Assembly (NCBI GenBank): GCA_002685335.1 | Contig: NYWY01000078.1 | Span: forward strand, 1-56,086 | Direction of reading: 5' to 3' | Source of the DNA: Planctomycetaceae bacterium | Lineage (GTDB): Bacteria; Planctomycetota; Phycisphaerae; Phycisphaerales; SM1A02 | DNA: 56,086 bases | Shown: one piece after another, positions 34,501 through 42,836 of the stretch | Numbering within the stretch: the first letter of the stretch is position 1 | Layout: each line of letters opens with the position of its first letter | Notes under the pieces: generated by a model | The model's input: the letters and a program-made list of their open reading frames with translations, nothing else | The model's database searches: none | Told to the model about the DNA's origin: nothing | Made by a program: the position numbers and the translations under genes

Positions 34501-36027
34501 GATCAGTCCCTCGAGATGGATTCGATCACCACCGGGTCCCAGCGCGGTCAGCCGACGGACGTCGATGATGTCTCCATCGACCGTGAGCATCGCCTCCACG
34601 GCATGGAGTGGATACCGGAAGTTCTCGTACATGCCCCGGCCATCCACCAGCAGGAGGGTGGCGCTCGCCTTGATTTCGGTGTCGGCGGCCGCTTCGGGAT
34701 CCAGCGACCCTCGCTTGACCGAAGCGGTGGCGGAAAGATCCCAGCTTTGAGCAGTCAACACCTCCAGCGCCTCCGCCACCGGCCGGGGCAGATCGGTGGG
34801 ACGGCCGATGCCTTCGGGACCGCGAACGAAACGTTCCAGTTCGACGTCGAGCTCGAACGGTGCGGTGTCCAAAAGCGATTCGCCCCAGGAGGCGAGGTTC
34901 TTGGTGTCGAACTCCTTCTCGATTCCGGTCAATCGCATCTTGAACATCGCGGTGATGCCCATGGTCGGGAGGGCGTCGGCCTCGACCGTCCGGGCGAGTC
35001 GACCGCCCTTTCCACTGATCATGATCAGGTCGCCCTGAAGCTCGATATTGCCGTTCGCCAGTTCGATGCGGGGAAGCGGGGGGGATTGGTCGTCGATCCG
35101 ACCCGCCTCGAACCGGACCCACTCCTCCGCCAGAGCGTCGATGCCCGAGGGGGTGAAAGCGAGGTCGTCGATCGAGAGGCTGGCGATGGGTTCCTCGCCC
35201 GGCATCCATTCCACGGTCGCGGTCCGAAGGGTCCCGCCGATCTCCATCGCGGAAACCACGGCTCGTGCGGTGGCGGAGAGGGCGAGGTTGGTCCCGCGAC
35301 GCAGGTCGATGTCGTCGGTCCGAAGCGTGAATCCACCCGACCGGGCATCGAGCGTCCCGGTCGCGATGTCGATTCTGGTCTGCTCTTCGATCGAGGCGAG
35401 GGCGAAGCCATGGGTCCCCTCGCCGCTTTCGTCGGCGTCGATCCGGGCGTGAAAGCGGGAGATCTCGTCCGGCTGCCACTCAGCACCGTCCGCGATGCCG
35501 GTTTCGATCTCCAGCAACTCGATGTAGACGGAGCCGATCCCTTCGAGGGTCCTGGATGTCCGGTCCTCGTCGTCGTCGTCCTTCTCATCCTTCTCGCCGT
35601 CGTCGGGAGGTCGGAGGGAGGCGATGTTGATCTCGGAGGGGTCGTCGGACCGTTCGGCCACCCGGATGCGGGCTCGGCCGACCTCGATCTGGTCGAATCC
35701 GAACGATCCTCCGAGAATTTCGAGGAGACGGAATTCGGCCAGAAGGTTCTCGACCTGGATGACATCCTTCGCCGGACCTTCCCAGCCCACGGCCTCGATG
35801 TCGATCCGGTCGATTCGAACTCGATTCAATCCTTCGAACCGAGCCCCGGCCACCTCGACCTCGCCTCCGGTGAGATTGATGAGCTGGCCGCGGATCAGGG
35901 CGGAAAGGATGGGATTTCGAAACAGGAACCCCGCCGCCACGAGGACAGCGGCCGCGAAAAGGACCAGTCGGATCCGACGGCCTCGCCGTCGGGGGCGGGG
36001 GGGGCTTTCTTTCGAACGACTCGCCAC
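31600..36027 (-). CDS. Very large AsmA-like envelope protein
   Basis: 1475 residues. A basic N-terminus and one transmembrane segment (about 20-37) are followed by over 1400 residues of beta-rich, acidic repeats. The C-terminal part (LTLLQLGQLLPPI ... ASAEFWINGGLVLMDRIVLEA ... MGELRLADWQWSLRLQPEGR) matches the AsmA-like C-terminal region of the YhdP/TamB type. Such proteins form long hydrophobic grooves thought to carry phospholipids between the inner and outer membranes. GTG start at 36027 chosen where the basic pre-membrane stretch begins. Lies upstream of the LOG and lipoprotein genes. Assignment is by region and length, not a full match. Confidence 0.68.
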   Translation of the reverse strand: MASRSKESPPRPRRRGRRIRLVLFAAAVLVAAGFLFRNPILSALIRGQLINLTGGEVEVAGARFEGLNRVRIDRIDIEAVGWEGPAKDVIQVENLLAEFRLLEILGGSFGFDQIEVGRARIRVAERSDDPSEINIASLRPPDDGEKDEKDDDDEDRTSRTLEGIGSVYIELLEIETGIADGAEWQPDEISRFHARIDADESGEGTHGFALASIEEQTRIDIATGTLDARSGGFTLRTDDIDLRRGTNLALSATARAVVSAMEIGGTLRTATVEWMPGEEPIASLSIDDLAFTPSGIDALAEEWVRFEAGRIDDQSPPLPRIELANGNIELQGDLIMISGKGGRLARTVEADALPTMGITAMFKMRLTGIEKEFDTKNLASWGESLLDTAPFELDVELERFVRGPEGIGRPTDLPRPVAEALEVLTAQSWDLSATASVKRGSLDPEAAADTEIKASATLLLVDGRGMYENFRYPLHAVEAMLTVDGDIIDVRRLTALGPGGDRIHLEGLIDGTSDDAGVDLRLWSSEIALDDDLLAALPESTEKGLRTLFDRTATDRLAEAGLLPNRPSIEDAAARLPRLRQALRDATASDDEDLGPRLDREITRIETMVQDGPFELGGRGAIDLRIHRPRVKGYPVAVEGPIRLRNVGGVFSQFPYPMMVRQGGILLEDLAVVIEEPGLEVNTIFGGQGRISGRVDLPRDGKGGRDVHPTLELRFKNDLLSPCLLAAVPPALEGRPSAAAIPGWPGTVRSKAVEPVISMGLEGTLDYVVLVSTDADGDAGFAVTGNLFDGSATPVDQPADDRDDDEPTWPLGFDLEDVRATLEVDDDGLELIGFTGRRGDGDVRARGLYDFRTEIGRGIARLRGLDLEPLYLELLPDASIEEGLRLWDRWEPSGRFNADLHWSRRDSETEMELDAEPLWAEFNTTTGRTRLDRERGQLRFRDGWIEVHDLALRLSTDGRIDGGLRLDGDYGYRELPTPRRLQGVLDNARFESPALEEVLRLATGEVLADWWTARSPAGRFKGSFGLTSGRGQESDFDLDLQPSTFTLLAVEGDPASRGGGRIEENGSIRIRDRQFSLGPLELLADNGSRLWFDVVVPNLLRPEIGARFRLRMPDNSVAESGFLPPPFSSVINAESVRAGAVDVEGEILAKYWIPTGMPDPEDPTVPYGYEASGTLDFDRLDWDLDGSPVMLETDSRGIRLGLTATAGIPEQFLLDAEFPLIEVAGRRVRGTRASGRLDDDPRASNPVFLIAGDRGTIGGGSAVFEVRVEPEAERYSFDGILTDVDLDALSDNFVELEYAPGGDEDPTPAYLVGRLAMGGIFDVPESLVGHGRIEARDARFVGRSELTLLQLGQLLPPIQDELATASAEFWINGGLVLMDRIVLEAETITLEGMGELRLADWQWSLRLQPEGRVPGWSELVSAISGTFAAIDVGGTPAEPILEVVPLPLAVPLAELKDVPIESPAPSPSFQAPPGS

Positions 36028-36141
36028 GAACGACTGATTCCGTATCCGGGAGCAAGGCGCTCGACTTCGTCGCGAGGGTCCTGATCCCGTGGACTTTGCT
36101 GGACCGTCGATTGTACGTGCCTGCCACGAAGGCCGGGGTCT

Positions 36142-36147
36142 TACACT
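36142..36147 (+). promoter_or_regulatory. -10 element (TACACT), leaderless promoter
   Basis: TACACT, 6 bases, then ATG at 36154. No Shine-Dalgarno. Confidence 0.55.
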
Positions 36148-36153
36148 TCCTTC

Positions 36154-36483
36154 ATGTCCGGTTCCGTCCCCCAGAGCATCGTTGAGCAGCCTCCCTCGGT
36201 CCGAACCGAGGCGGAAACCTCCCGCAGCATCGAGTCGGGATCGAAGAATCCGGTACCGACTCCTCGAGTGGAGCTCGATGCCGGCGTGGTTCTCTTCGGG
36301 TTGGTTCTCCTCCTCCTGCTCGGCATTCCGATCTCCCTGGCCCTCCTTCGCCCTCGTTCGATCGCTCGTGGCCGCCGACGGCGGGCGGGGCGATCCGCAT
36401 CGGAAACCCCGGTCGACGTCTGGCACGAGGCGGGGCGACGAGCGATGATCGACCCCGATTCCTTCGACCGGGAGAATGAGTGA
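36154..36483 (+). CDS. Small single-pass membrane protein
   Basis: 109 residues. A Ser/Pro/Glu-rich N-terminal 40 residues, one transmembrane segment (about 44-66, VVLFGLVLLLLLGIPISLAL), then a strongly basic stretch (RGRRRRAGR) and a conserved-looking tail (PVDVWHEAGRRAM). Topology should be N-out, C-in. Its stop overlaps the start of the SDR gene (TGATG), so the two are coupled. Divergent from the AsmA-like gene. No known family recognised. Confidence 0.6.
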   Translation: MSGSVPQSIVEQPPSVRTEAETSRSIESGSKNPVPTPRVELDAGVVLFGLVLLLLLGIPISLALLRPRSIARGRRRRAGRSASETPVDVWHEAGRRAMIDPDSFDRENE

Positions 36484-37220
36484 TGACCTCGGAAGCCGGG
36501 ACGCCGCATGCGATCGTGGTCGGGATCACCGCTCGGACCGGCCGTGCGATCGCAGCGCATCTGGCGGAGGCCGGCTGGTCGATCGAAGGAACGGCCCGGG
36601 ACGTCCAGGCGGCGACCGTGGAGATTGATCGCTTGTCCGAACGAGGACACCGGGCGGCTTCCCTCGATCTCGCGGATCAGGACTCGATCGATCGATTTCT
36701 CGAAGATCGGACCGGATCACCAGGTGCCGATCTCCTCGTGATCGCGGGTGCCCCGTTCGAGGAGACCCCGCTGGCCCGGGCCACGATGAAGGACTTCCTC
36801 CATCAAGCGGCGGCGCAGGCGGCGGGACCAGCCTTGGTGGCGTCTGGAGTGGCATCGGAACTCGCACGATCGAATCGTCCGGGCGGGGGTGCGGTGATTC
36901 TCTTCGGGGACATTCATGCCCGTCTTCGTCCGCGAGCGGGGGCCACGCCCTACCTCACCGGCAAGGCGGGCCTGGAATCACTGGTCGCCCTGTTGGCGGT
37001 CGAGCTCGCGCCGATCCGGGTGTTCGGCATCGCGCCGGGGGTCATCGCCTGGGCGGAAGAGTTCGATGAAGCCCGCCGGGCGGACTATCTCCAGCGGGTT
37101 CCACTGGGACGGGCGGGAACGGTCGAGGAAGCGGCGGCCCTGGTTCGAGCCTTGGTCGATTCAGCCACCTACACCACTGGAATCGTGATTCCGATCGACG
37201 GCGGACGTCACCTGCGGTGA
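36483..37220 (+). CDS. Pteridine-reductase-like short-chain dehydrogenase
   Basis: 245 residues with a Rossmann SDR fold. The cofactor loop is VVGITARTGRAIA, with Arg in the G-x3-R-x-G form of NADPH-dependent pteridine reductases. The active site has LFGDIHARLRPRAG then PYLTGKAG: an Asp replaces the usual Ser, and Tyr-x3-Lys is kept, as in PTR1/FolM. This suggests reduction of dihydrofolate or a pterin. End IPIDGGRHLR is typical. Start at ATG 36483, overlapping the previous stop by one base. Confidence 0.75.
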   Translation: MTSEAGTPHAIVVGITARTGRAIAAHLAEAGWSIEGTARDVQAATVEIDRLSERGHRAASLDLADQDSIDRFLEDRTGSPGADLLVIAGAPFEETPLARATMKDFLHQAAAQAAGPALVASGVASELARSNRPGGGAVILFGDIHARLRPRAGATPYLTGKAGLESLVALLAVELAPIRVFGIAPGVIAWAEEFDEARRADYLQRVPLGRAGTVEEAAALVRALVDSATYTTGIVIPIDGGRHLR

Positions 37221-37221
37221 G

Positions 37222-38274
37222 TCAGGGATTCGGGCGTTCCCGACGGATGACGGTGATTCGTTCCCGCGTCAGTTCGAGTCTCGGATCGTCCGGCAGGGTA
37301 TCGCCGGCGATCTCGAACCACGCTTCACATTCATCATCGAGGCCGGCGATCGCGTGAAGCCGTGCCGCCTCGAGGGATGCCTCGAACGTGATGCCCGGAC
37401 TGCCCCGTTGAATCCTGGCGAATTCGGCCCATTCCTCCGCGGCCCGATCCGGCCGCTCCAGATCGAGCCAGCCGGCGACGAGTTCTTCGACCACCGCCCG
37501 CTCGGCTCGTTCCGATTCCCCGAGGGCGAGCAACGACTCCACCGCGGCTCGTGGGTCACCGGTTCGTCGCAGAATGGACGCCCGGCGGACGCGGATCGGC
37601 CAGGAGCCACCATCGAGGCGGACGGCTTCTTCGATCGCGGTTCGAGCCCCGTCCGGATCGTTCGCGGACAGGGCCGCTTCGGCGAGGGTGGCCTGGACGA
37701 ACGCGTCGTCCGCTCGGACCCGAGCGACGTCGAGCAGCACGATTCGGGCCTCCTGCGGTCTTTCGGCGCGAAGAAGCGCGAGGCCGAGGTGAAATCGGGC
37801 GACCGGGTCCGTCTCGATGGTGCCTTCCTCGTAGACCGCGATCGCCTGATCCAGCCGGTCCGCCGATTCGAGGGCGAGGCCGAGTGCCCGCCGAGCCTCC
37901 GTGACGTCGATGTCCGTCTCCATCGCCCGTTCGTAGGCGGGTCGAATCGCCTCGGCGGCCTCGGTCGCCAGGGCCCGGGCCGCGATCTTTCCGGTCGGGG
38001 AACCCGCCGGGATCTCGCTGCTGCGGGCGAGGAGGGTCCGACCCAGGGCCAGGCCGACATGGGGATCTTCCGGGAGGCGGGTCGACAGTCGCCGTGCGAT
38101 GGCCTCGGCGCTGTTCGTGTCGCCGGCGAGGAGCCAGCGGTCGATGGCGGCGAGCCCGGCCTCGCGATCGGAAGCGGTCAGATCGACCGTGGTCGACCGC
38201 GGTTCCTCGGAGTCCGGCGGATCGCCGCAGCCCGCAAGCCCGAGAATCAGGATGAGGCGGGTGAGCGGAAGCAT
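37222..38274 (-). CDS. TPR lipoprotein
   Basis: 350 residues. A short signal peptide with lipobox LGLAGC (Cys about 15), then about eight tetratricopeptide-type helix pairs (for example AIDRWLLAGDTNSAEAIARRL, LDQAIAVYEEG, FVQATLAEAALSANDPDGARTAIEEAV). A lipid-anchored protein-interaction scaffold; partners unknown. Start ATG 38274 is preferred because the signal peptide begins there; an in-frame ATG at 38346 adds a charged extension. Convergent with the SDR gene, one base between stops, and divergent from valS. Confidence 0.72.
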   Translation of the reverse strand: MLPLTRLILILGLAGCGDPPDSEEPRSTTVDLTASDREAGLAAIDRWLLAGDTNSAEAIARRLSTRLPEDPHVGLALGRTLLARSSEIPAGSPTGKIAARALATEAAEAIRPAYERAMETDIDVTEARRALGLALESADRLDQAIAVYEEGTIETDPVARFHLGLALLRAERPQEARIVLLDVARVRADDAFVQATLAEAALSANDPDGARTAIEEAVRLDGGSWPIRVRRASILRRTGDPRAAVESLLALGESERAERAVVEELVAGWLDLERPDRAAEEWAEFARIQRGSPGITFEASLEAARLHAIAGLDDECEAWFEIAGDTLPDDPRLELTRERITVIRRERPNP

Positions 38275-38347
38275 CCGTCGGAATCCGGTGGCCGGAATCC
38301 GACCGGCCGAAGGCCGGGGACGTTCGTCCTCGTAAGATGGGTGCATC

Positions 38348-41300
38348 ATGTCCGCCACCGACTCCGATCGTTCCGCCACCGACGCGGTCCTCCCCAGATC
38401 CTACTCGCCCCACGAGGCTGAACCCGTGGTTCGAGAGGCATGGGCTTCCAATCACGATTTTCATGCCGATCCTTCGGGGACCGGCGAGGCGTTCGGGGTG
38501 CTGATCCCACCGCCGAACGTGACCGCGGCGCTGCACCTCGGGCATGCATTCAACAACACCCTCCAGGACATCCTGGTTCGCCACCAGCGGATGCGCGGGG
38601 CCCGGGCCCTGTGGATGCCCGGCACGGACCACGCGGGAATCGCCACCCAGGCGGTGGTCGAGAAGCGACTGCTTCGACAGGGAAAGAAGCGGACCGATTT
38701 CACCCGCGAGGGCTTCGTCGAACAGGTTCAGGGTTGGAAGGATGAATACGAGACCACGATCCTGAGTCAGCTCGAAGTCATGGGATGCTCCTGCGATTTC
38801 GAACGCACTCGATTCACCATGGATCCGGTCTGCGTGGATGCGGTGCGGGAGGCGTTCTTCAAACTCTTCTCCGACGATCTGGTCTATCGCGGCAAGCGAC
38901 TGGTGAACTGGGACCCGGCGACCCGGACTGCGCTCGCGGACGACGAGGTCGAGATGAAGACCGTGCCGGGTCACATGTGGTACCTGCGGTATCCGATGGC
39001 GGACGGCGACGGCTTCGTGACCGTGGCGACCACGCGACCGGAGACGATGCTCGGGGACACCGCGGTCGCGGTGAACCCTCGCGATCCTCGGGCGGAGGCC
39101 CTTCGAGGTCGGATGGTTCGGCTGCCGATCACCGGTCGGGAGATTCCGATCGTCGAGGACGACTACGTGGTCCTTCCCCGGTCGATCGCGGAGGACCTGG
39201 ATCTGGGCCCCGAAGCGATCGCGGATCCCAAGGCGGCGTTGGCCACCGGTTTCCTCAAGGTGACTCCGGCCCACGACCCCAACGACTGGGAGATCGGTCT
39301 TCGGCACGAGCTCGAGGTGATCAACGTGATGGCTCCGGACGGCTCCATCTCCGACGCACACGGGTGGGATGATGCCGGGGAGGGCGTTCGCCCGTTCCTC
39401 GGGCTCCCCCGCGAGGAGGCCCGGGATGCGATCGTGGCCTGGTTCAAGGAGCAGGACCTGCTGGAGGACATCCGGGAGCACGAACACGCGGTCGGTCACA
39501 GTTATCGAAGCCATGTCCCGATCGAGCCCTACCTCTCCGATCAGTGGTACGTTCGAGTGACCGACGACCGACTGGCCGGTTCGGCCCTGCGGTCGATGGA
39601 CGACGAGCAGCGGGCGGGTGATCCGCCGGCCGGGCCGAAGATGGCGGGGGATGGTGTTCTGGAATTCCATCCCGACCGTTACGCCAGGACCTTCAAACTC
39701 TGGCACGAAAACATTCGCGACTGGTGCATTTCACGCCAACTCTGGTGGGGACACCGCATTCCGGTCTGGTCTCGTGTGAGCGAGGCGGGCGAGGCCGAGG
39801 CCTCCGTCACGGCGGCCGCGAGCGACGAAGGAATGGTCGCGATCGAGAGTGAATGGACCGGACGAGGAGCCGCGCATCGAGTGCGACGGCTTCCCGACGG
39901 GACGATCGACGAGTCGGTCTGCGTCCCGAGGCCCGATTCGATCGGCGGGGACGAGGCGGAATCATCCCTGCGGGCCGATCTGGAAGCCGCGGGGTTCGTA
40001 CAGGACCCCGACGTTCTGGACACCTGGTTCTCCAGCGCCCTCTGGCCGCTCTCGACCATGGGGTGGCCCGAGCCGGCCGCCCATCCGGACGAGATCCCCG
40101 AAGGCGAGGCCCTGCTGGAGGCCTTCAACCCGGGACAGGTCCTCTGCACCGCCCGGGAGATCATCACCCTCTGGGTGAGCCGGATGGTGATGTTCAACCG
40201 GTACTTCCTCGGACGTCTTCCCTTTCGACACGTCTTCATCCACGCCATGATCCAGGACGGGCACGGTCAGAAGATGTCCAAGAGTCTGGGCAATGGCGTG
40301 GACCCGCGGGACATCATCAAGAGTCACGGTGCGGATGCGATGCGATTCACCCTCGCCCAGATGGCGACCGGGAGCCAGGATGTCCGCCTGCCGGTCGACA
40401 TGATCTGTCCGCATTCCGGTGACACCTTCACCCCGGCGTTCATTCGAGGGGCTTCGGGGCATCAGGTCGCGGCCCCGATCCAGAAGTCCCCGGGGGATTC
40501 GTCGAAGGAGATGGTCACGGCCTACGGCATCGCGGTGGGAGAGGTCGAACCCAGTGACGAACGTCCCCTCGCGCTGAACACTTCGAGCCGGTTCGATCTC
40601 GGACGCAACTTCTGCAACAAGCTCTGGAACGCGACCAGATTCGCTCTCGGGAACCTCGAGACCCTCGCGAAGGAATCCAACGAAGACCCTTCGCTCGCGG
40701 ATCGCTGGATCGTGTCCCGGCTCCGGCGCACCAGCATCGAGGTCGACGACGCGCTCGCGAACTACCAGTTCAATCGATACGCCGAGGCGATGTACGACCT
40801 CGTCTGGCGGGACTTCTGCGACTGGTACCTCGAAGCCGTGAAACCCACGGTGCGCGACCGACGCGATCAGCAACGTCGATTGCACGCGGTGCTCGACGCG
40901 ATCCTCCGCATGCTGCATCCGGCCTGTCCCTTCGTCACCGAGACTCTGTGGCCGCATCTTCGTGGTCTGGACGCGGTCCGGCCGACCGACGGCACCGGTC
41001 TCCCGGGCGTGACCCTTCCCGCGGCGGATCGTTGCGTCATCGCGGCCTGGCCGGGACTCGACGACTCCACCGCCGACGAGGAAGCGGACCTGGAGTTCGG
41101 GCGAGTGCAGTCGTTGGTCGCCGCGATTCGGAATCTCCGGGGAGAACGCCGGGTCCCTCCGAAGCGTCGCATCGTCCTCCACGCGCCGCCGGCGGTGCTC
41201 GAACTCGTGGTCGCCGCGGGAGGGTCGGTCGAGACCCTCGCCGGACTCGAAGCCGTGACCGCCGAAGCCGAGGCTCCAGCGGGGGCCCTGCCACTCGCCT

Positions 41301-41542
41301 TCGAGGGGGGGCAGGTCCTGCTCTCCAATCTGGTCGATGCGGTCGACGTCGAGGCCGAGCGGGCCCGGCTCGCCAAGGCGATCGAAGGCAAACGCAAGCA
41401 GGTGGCCGGATTCAAGGGGAAACTGGGGAACGCCGGGTACGTGGACAAGGCTCCGCCGCATCTGGTGGAAGAAACGAGGCGAATGCTCGAGGAAGCGGAG
41501 GCGGATCTCGCGGCCGCGGAGGCGGGTCTCGACGCGCTTTGA
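38348..41542 (+). CDS. valS: Valyl-tRNA synthetase
   Basis: 1064 residues. Charges tRNA-Val. Class I motifs: PPPNVTAALHLGH (HIGH, 63-66) and GQKMSKSLGN (KMSKS, about 640). The editing domain has VATTRPETMLGDTAVAVNP, and the C-terminal coiled coil (ERARLAKAIEGKRKQ ... EEAEADLAAAEAGL) is complete. It is about 110 residues longer than the E. coli enzyme, with an insert before DPDVLDTWFSSALW and another after GSQDVRLP before FCNKLWNATRF. A TAAGAT lies 9 bases before the ATG. Confidence 0.94.
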   Translation: MSATDSDRSATDAVLPRSYSPHEAEPVVREAWASNHDFHADPSGTGEAFGVLIPPPNVTAALHLGHAFNNTLQDILVRHQRMRGARALWMPGTDHAGIATQAVVEKRLLRQGKKRTDFTREGFVEQVQGWKDEYETTILSQLEVMGCSCDFERTRFTMDPVCVDAVREAFFKLFSDDLVYRGKRLVNWDPATRTALADDEVEMKTVPGHMWYLRYPMADGDGFVTVATTRPETMLGDTAVAVNPRDPRAEALRGRMVRLPITGREIPIVEDDYVVLPRSIAEDLDLGPEAIADPKAALATGFLKVTPAHDPNDWEIGLRHELEVINVMAPDGSISDAHGWDDAGEGVRPFLGLPREEARDAIVAWFKEQDLLEDIREHEHAVGHSYRSHVPIEPYLSDQWYVRVTDDRLAGSALRSMDDEQRAGDPPAGPKMAGDGVLEFHPDRYARTFKLWHENIRDWCISRQLWWGHRIPVWSRVSEAGEAEASVTAAASDEGMVAIESEWTGRGAAHRVRRLPDGTIDESVCVPRPDSIGGDEAESSLRADLEAAGFVQDPDVLDTWFSSALWPLSTMGWPEPAAHPDEIPEGEALLEAFNPGQVLCTAREIITLWVSRMVMFNRYFLGRLPFRHVFIHAMIQDGHGQKMSKSLGNGVDPRDIIKSHGADAMRFTLAQMATGSQDVRLPVDMICPHSGDTFTPAFIRGASGHQVAAPIQKSPGDSSKEMVTAYGIAVGEVEPSDERPLALNTSSRFDLGRNFCNKLWNATRFALGNLETLAKESNEDPSLADRWIVSRLRRTSIEVDDALANYQFNRYAEAMYDLVWRDFCDWYLEAVKPTVRDRRDQQRRLHAVLDAILRMLHPACPFVTETLWPHLRGLDAVRPTDGTGLPGVTLPAADRCVIAAWPGLDDSTADEEADLEFGRVQSLVAAIRNLRGERRVPPKRRIVLHAPPAVLELVVAAGGSVETLAGLEAVTAEAEAPAGALPLAFEGGQVLLSNLVDAVDVEAERARLAKAIEGKRKQVAGFKGKLGNAGYVDKAPPHLVEETRRMLEEAEADLAAAEAGLDAL

Positions 41543-41582
41543 AACGTTCAAAGAAGGCCAACTCGGACGTCGACTCCTCGGA

Positions 41583-41588
41583 TACCAT
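41583..41588 (+). promoter_or_regulatory. -10 element (TACCAT), leaderless promoter with a GTG start
   Basis: TACCAT, 6 bases (CGAACC), then GTG at 41595. This GTG also begins a proper lipoprotein signal peptide, so promoter and protein evidence agree. Confidence 0.55.
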
Positions 41589-41594
41589 CGAACC

Positions 41595-42761
41595 GTGAGA
41601 CTCGATTCCATCCAACTCGTCCGGATCGCCGCGGCCGGTGCCATACTCATCGTCTCGACCATCCTGTCGGCATCCTGTTCGCCGAACGAGTCCCCTCGAC
41701 CGGCCGCTCGGGCGGCGCTCTCCGGGGATGGTCTGAGAGGCCTGCCGGGAACCGATGACGGCGAGCCCGATGGGGTCGAGCCGTGGTCCTTCGGATCCTA
41801 CGACGGCGAACTGATCACCACGCCCACGCACCTCCTGCACACCACCGTGCCGCAGGGCTCGTTGCGGGACACGCTGCCGATCTTCACCGCGACGGCACTC
41901 GAGCATTACCGAACGATGATTCCGCCGACGGAATCGGGGACGACTTCCGACGCGGGCGCCGGACTGCTGGATGACCGGCTGGCCAGCATCAAGCCTCTGC
42001 CCGCCCCGACCGAGAGGATGAGCACCTTTCTCTTCGAGACGCGGCCGGAATGGGCGGCCTGGACCTCGCGTCGGCTCGGTCGGAACGCTCGGACCTACCT
42101 GGCGATCGAACGGGGCGGCTACACCATCGATGCGGAAAGTGTTCTCTGGGACATCGGTCGCTACGACACCCGCTGCATGCTGGCCCACGAAGGCTGGCAC
42201 CAGTACACCCAGACCGTGTTCCGACATCCTCTTCCGACCTTCCTCGAAGAGGGGCTGGCCGCGTACGCGGAGGGCCACTCCTTTCGCCGGCGAGACGAGA
42301 AGCCACGCTTCATGCCCTGGCGGAACCTCGAGCGGTTCGGACAGCTCCGTGGTGCGAACTACCGGAAGCGGCTGATCGACCTCGACAAGCTGGTGACCAT
42401 GCCACCCCAGGCATTCGTCTCCGAGGGCGAGAGTTCACTGCTGACCTATTACGCACAGGTCTGGGTCCTCGTCCACTACCTGGTCGAGGGCGAAGGGGGG
42501 CGGTACCGGGCTGGATTGCGGCGTCTGCTGGACGATGCATCGGCCGGTCACATCGCCACCAGCCTGTACGACGCGGATCGATCCGCGGGACGACGCGGGC
42601 GACTTCTCGGACCCAACGCGGGACGGGCCATCCTCGCGGTCTACTTCGATCGCGACTACGACCGTTTCAAGGCCGGTTACGAGGCGTTCGTGCAACGAAT
42701 CGTGACCCGGGGAAATGGGACGAAAATCTGGCAGGGCGTGTCACCGATCACCGGTGACTGA
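41595..42761 (+). CDS. HExxH-containing lipoprotein (putative metallopeptidase)
   Basis: 388 residues. Signal peptide with lipobox LSASC (Cys about 28). The centre holds MLAHEGWHQYTQTVF, a true HExxH zinc motif, with EEGLAAYAEGHSF about 20 residues on, the typical third ligand of gluzincins. It resembles the DUF1570 group of planctomycete proteins. Probably an envelope zinc protease, with substrate unknown. The GTG start is chosen from the signal peptide and the -10 box 6 bases upstream. It lies 52 bases after valS. Confidence 0.72.
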   Translation: MRLDSIQLVRIAAAGAILIVSTILSASCSPNESPRPAARAALSGDGLRGLPGTDDGEPDGVEPWSFGSYDGELITTPTHLLHTTVPQGSLRDTLPIFTATALEHYRTMIPPTESGTTSDAGAGLLDDRLASIKPLPAPTERMSTFLFETRPEWAAWTSRRLGRNARTYLAIERGGYTIDAESVLWDIGRYDTRCMLAHEGWHQYTQTVFRHPLPTFLEEGLAAYAEGHSFRRRDEKPRFMPWRNLERFGQLRGANYRKRLIDLDKLVTMPPQAFVSEGESSLLTYYAQVWVLVHYLVEGEGGRYRAGLRRLLDDASAGHIATSLYDADRSAGRRGRLLGPNAGRAILAVYFDRDYDRFKAGYEAFVQRIVTRGNGTKIWQGVSPITGD

Positions 42762-42836
42762 GTACCTTCAGGGTTCCGACGACGGTCCAATTCGACGTTC
42801 TGAACCTCGGTCCGCGTCTTCTCGAAGGAAACTCCC

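Noticed and set aside
33964..36084. A 706-codon open frame on the + strand inside the AsmA-like gene
   Set aside because: It lies antisense to a frame with a signal anchor and recognisable AsmA-like C-terminus. Its product is Gly/Arg/His-rich without domains, as expected for a mirror frame in high-GC DNA.
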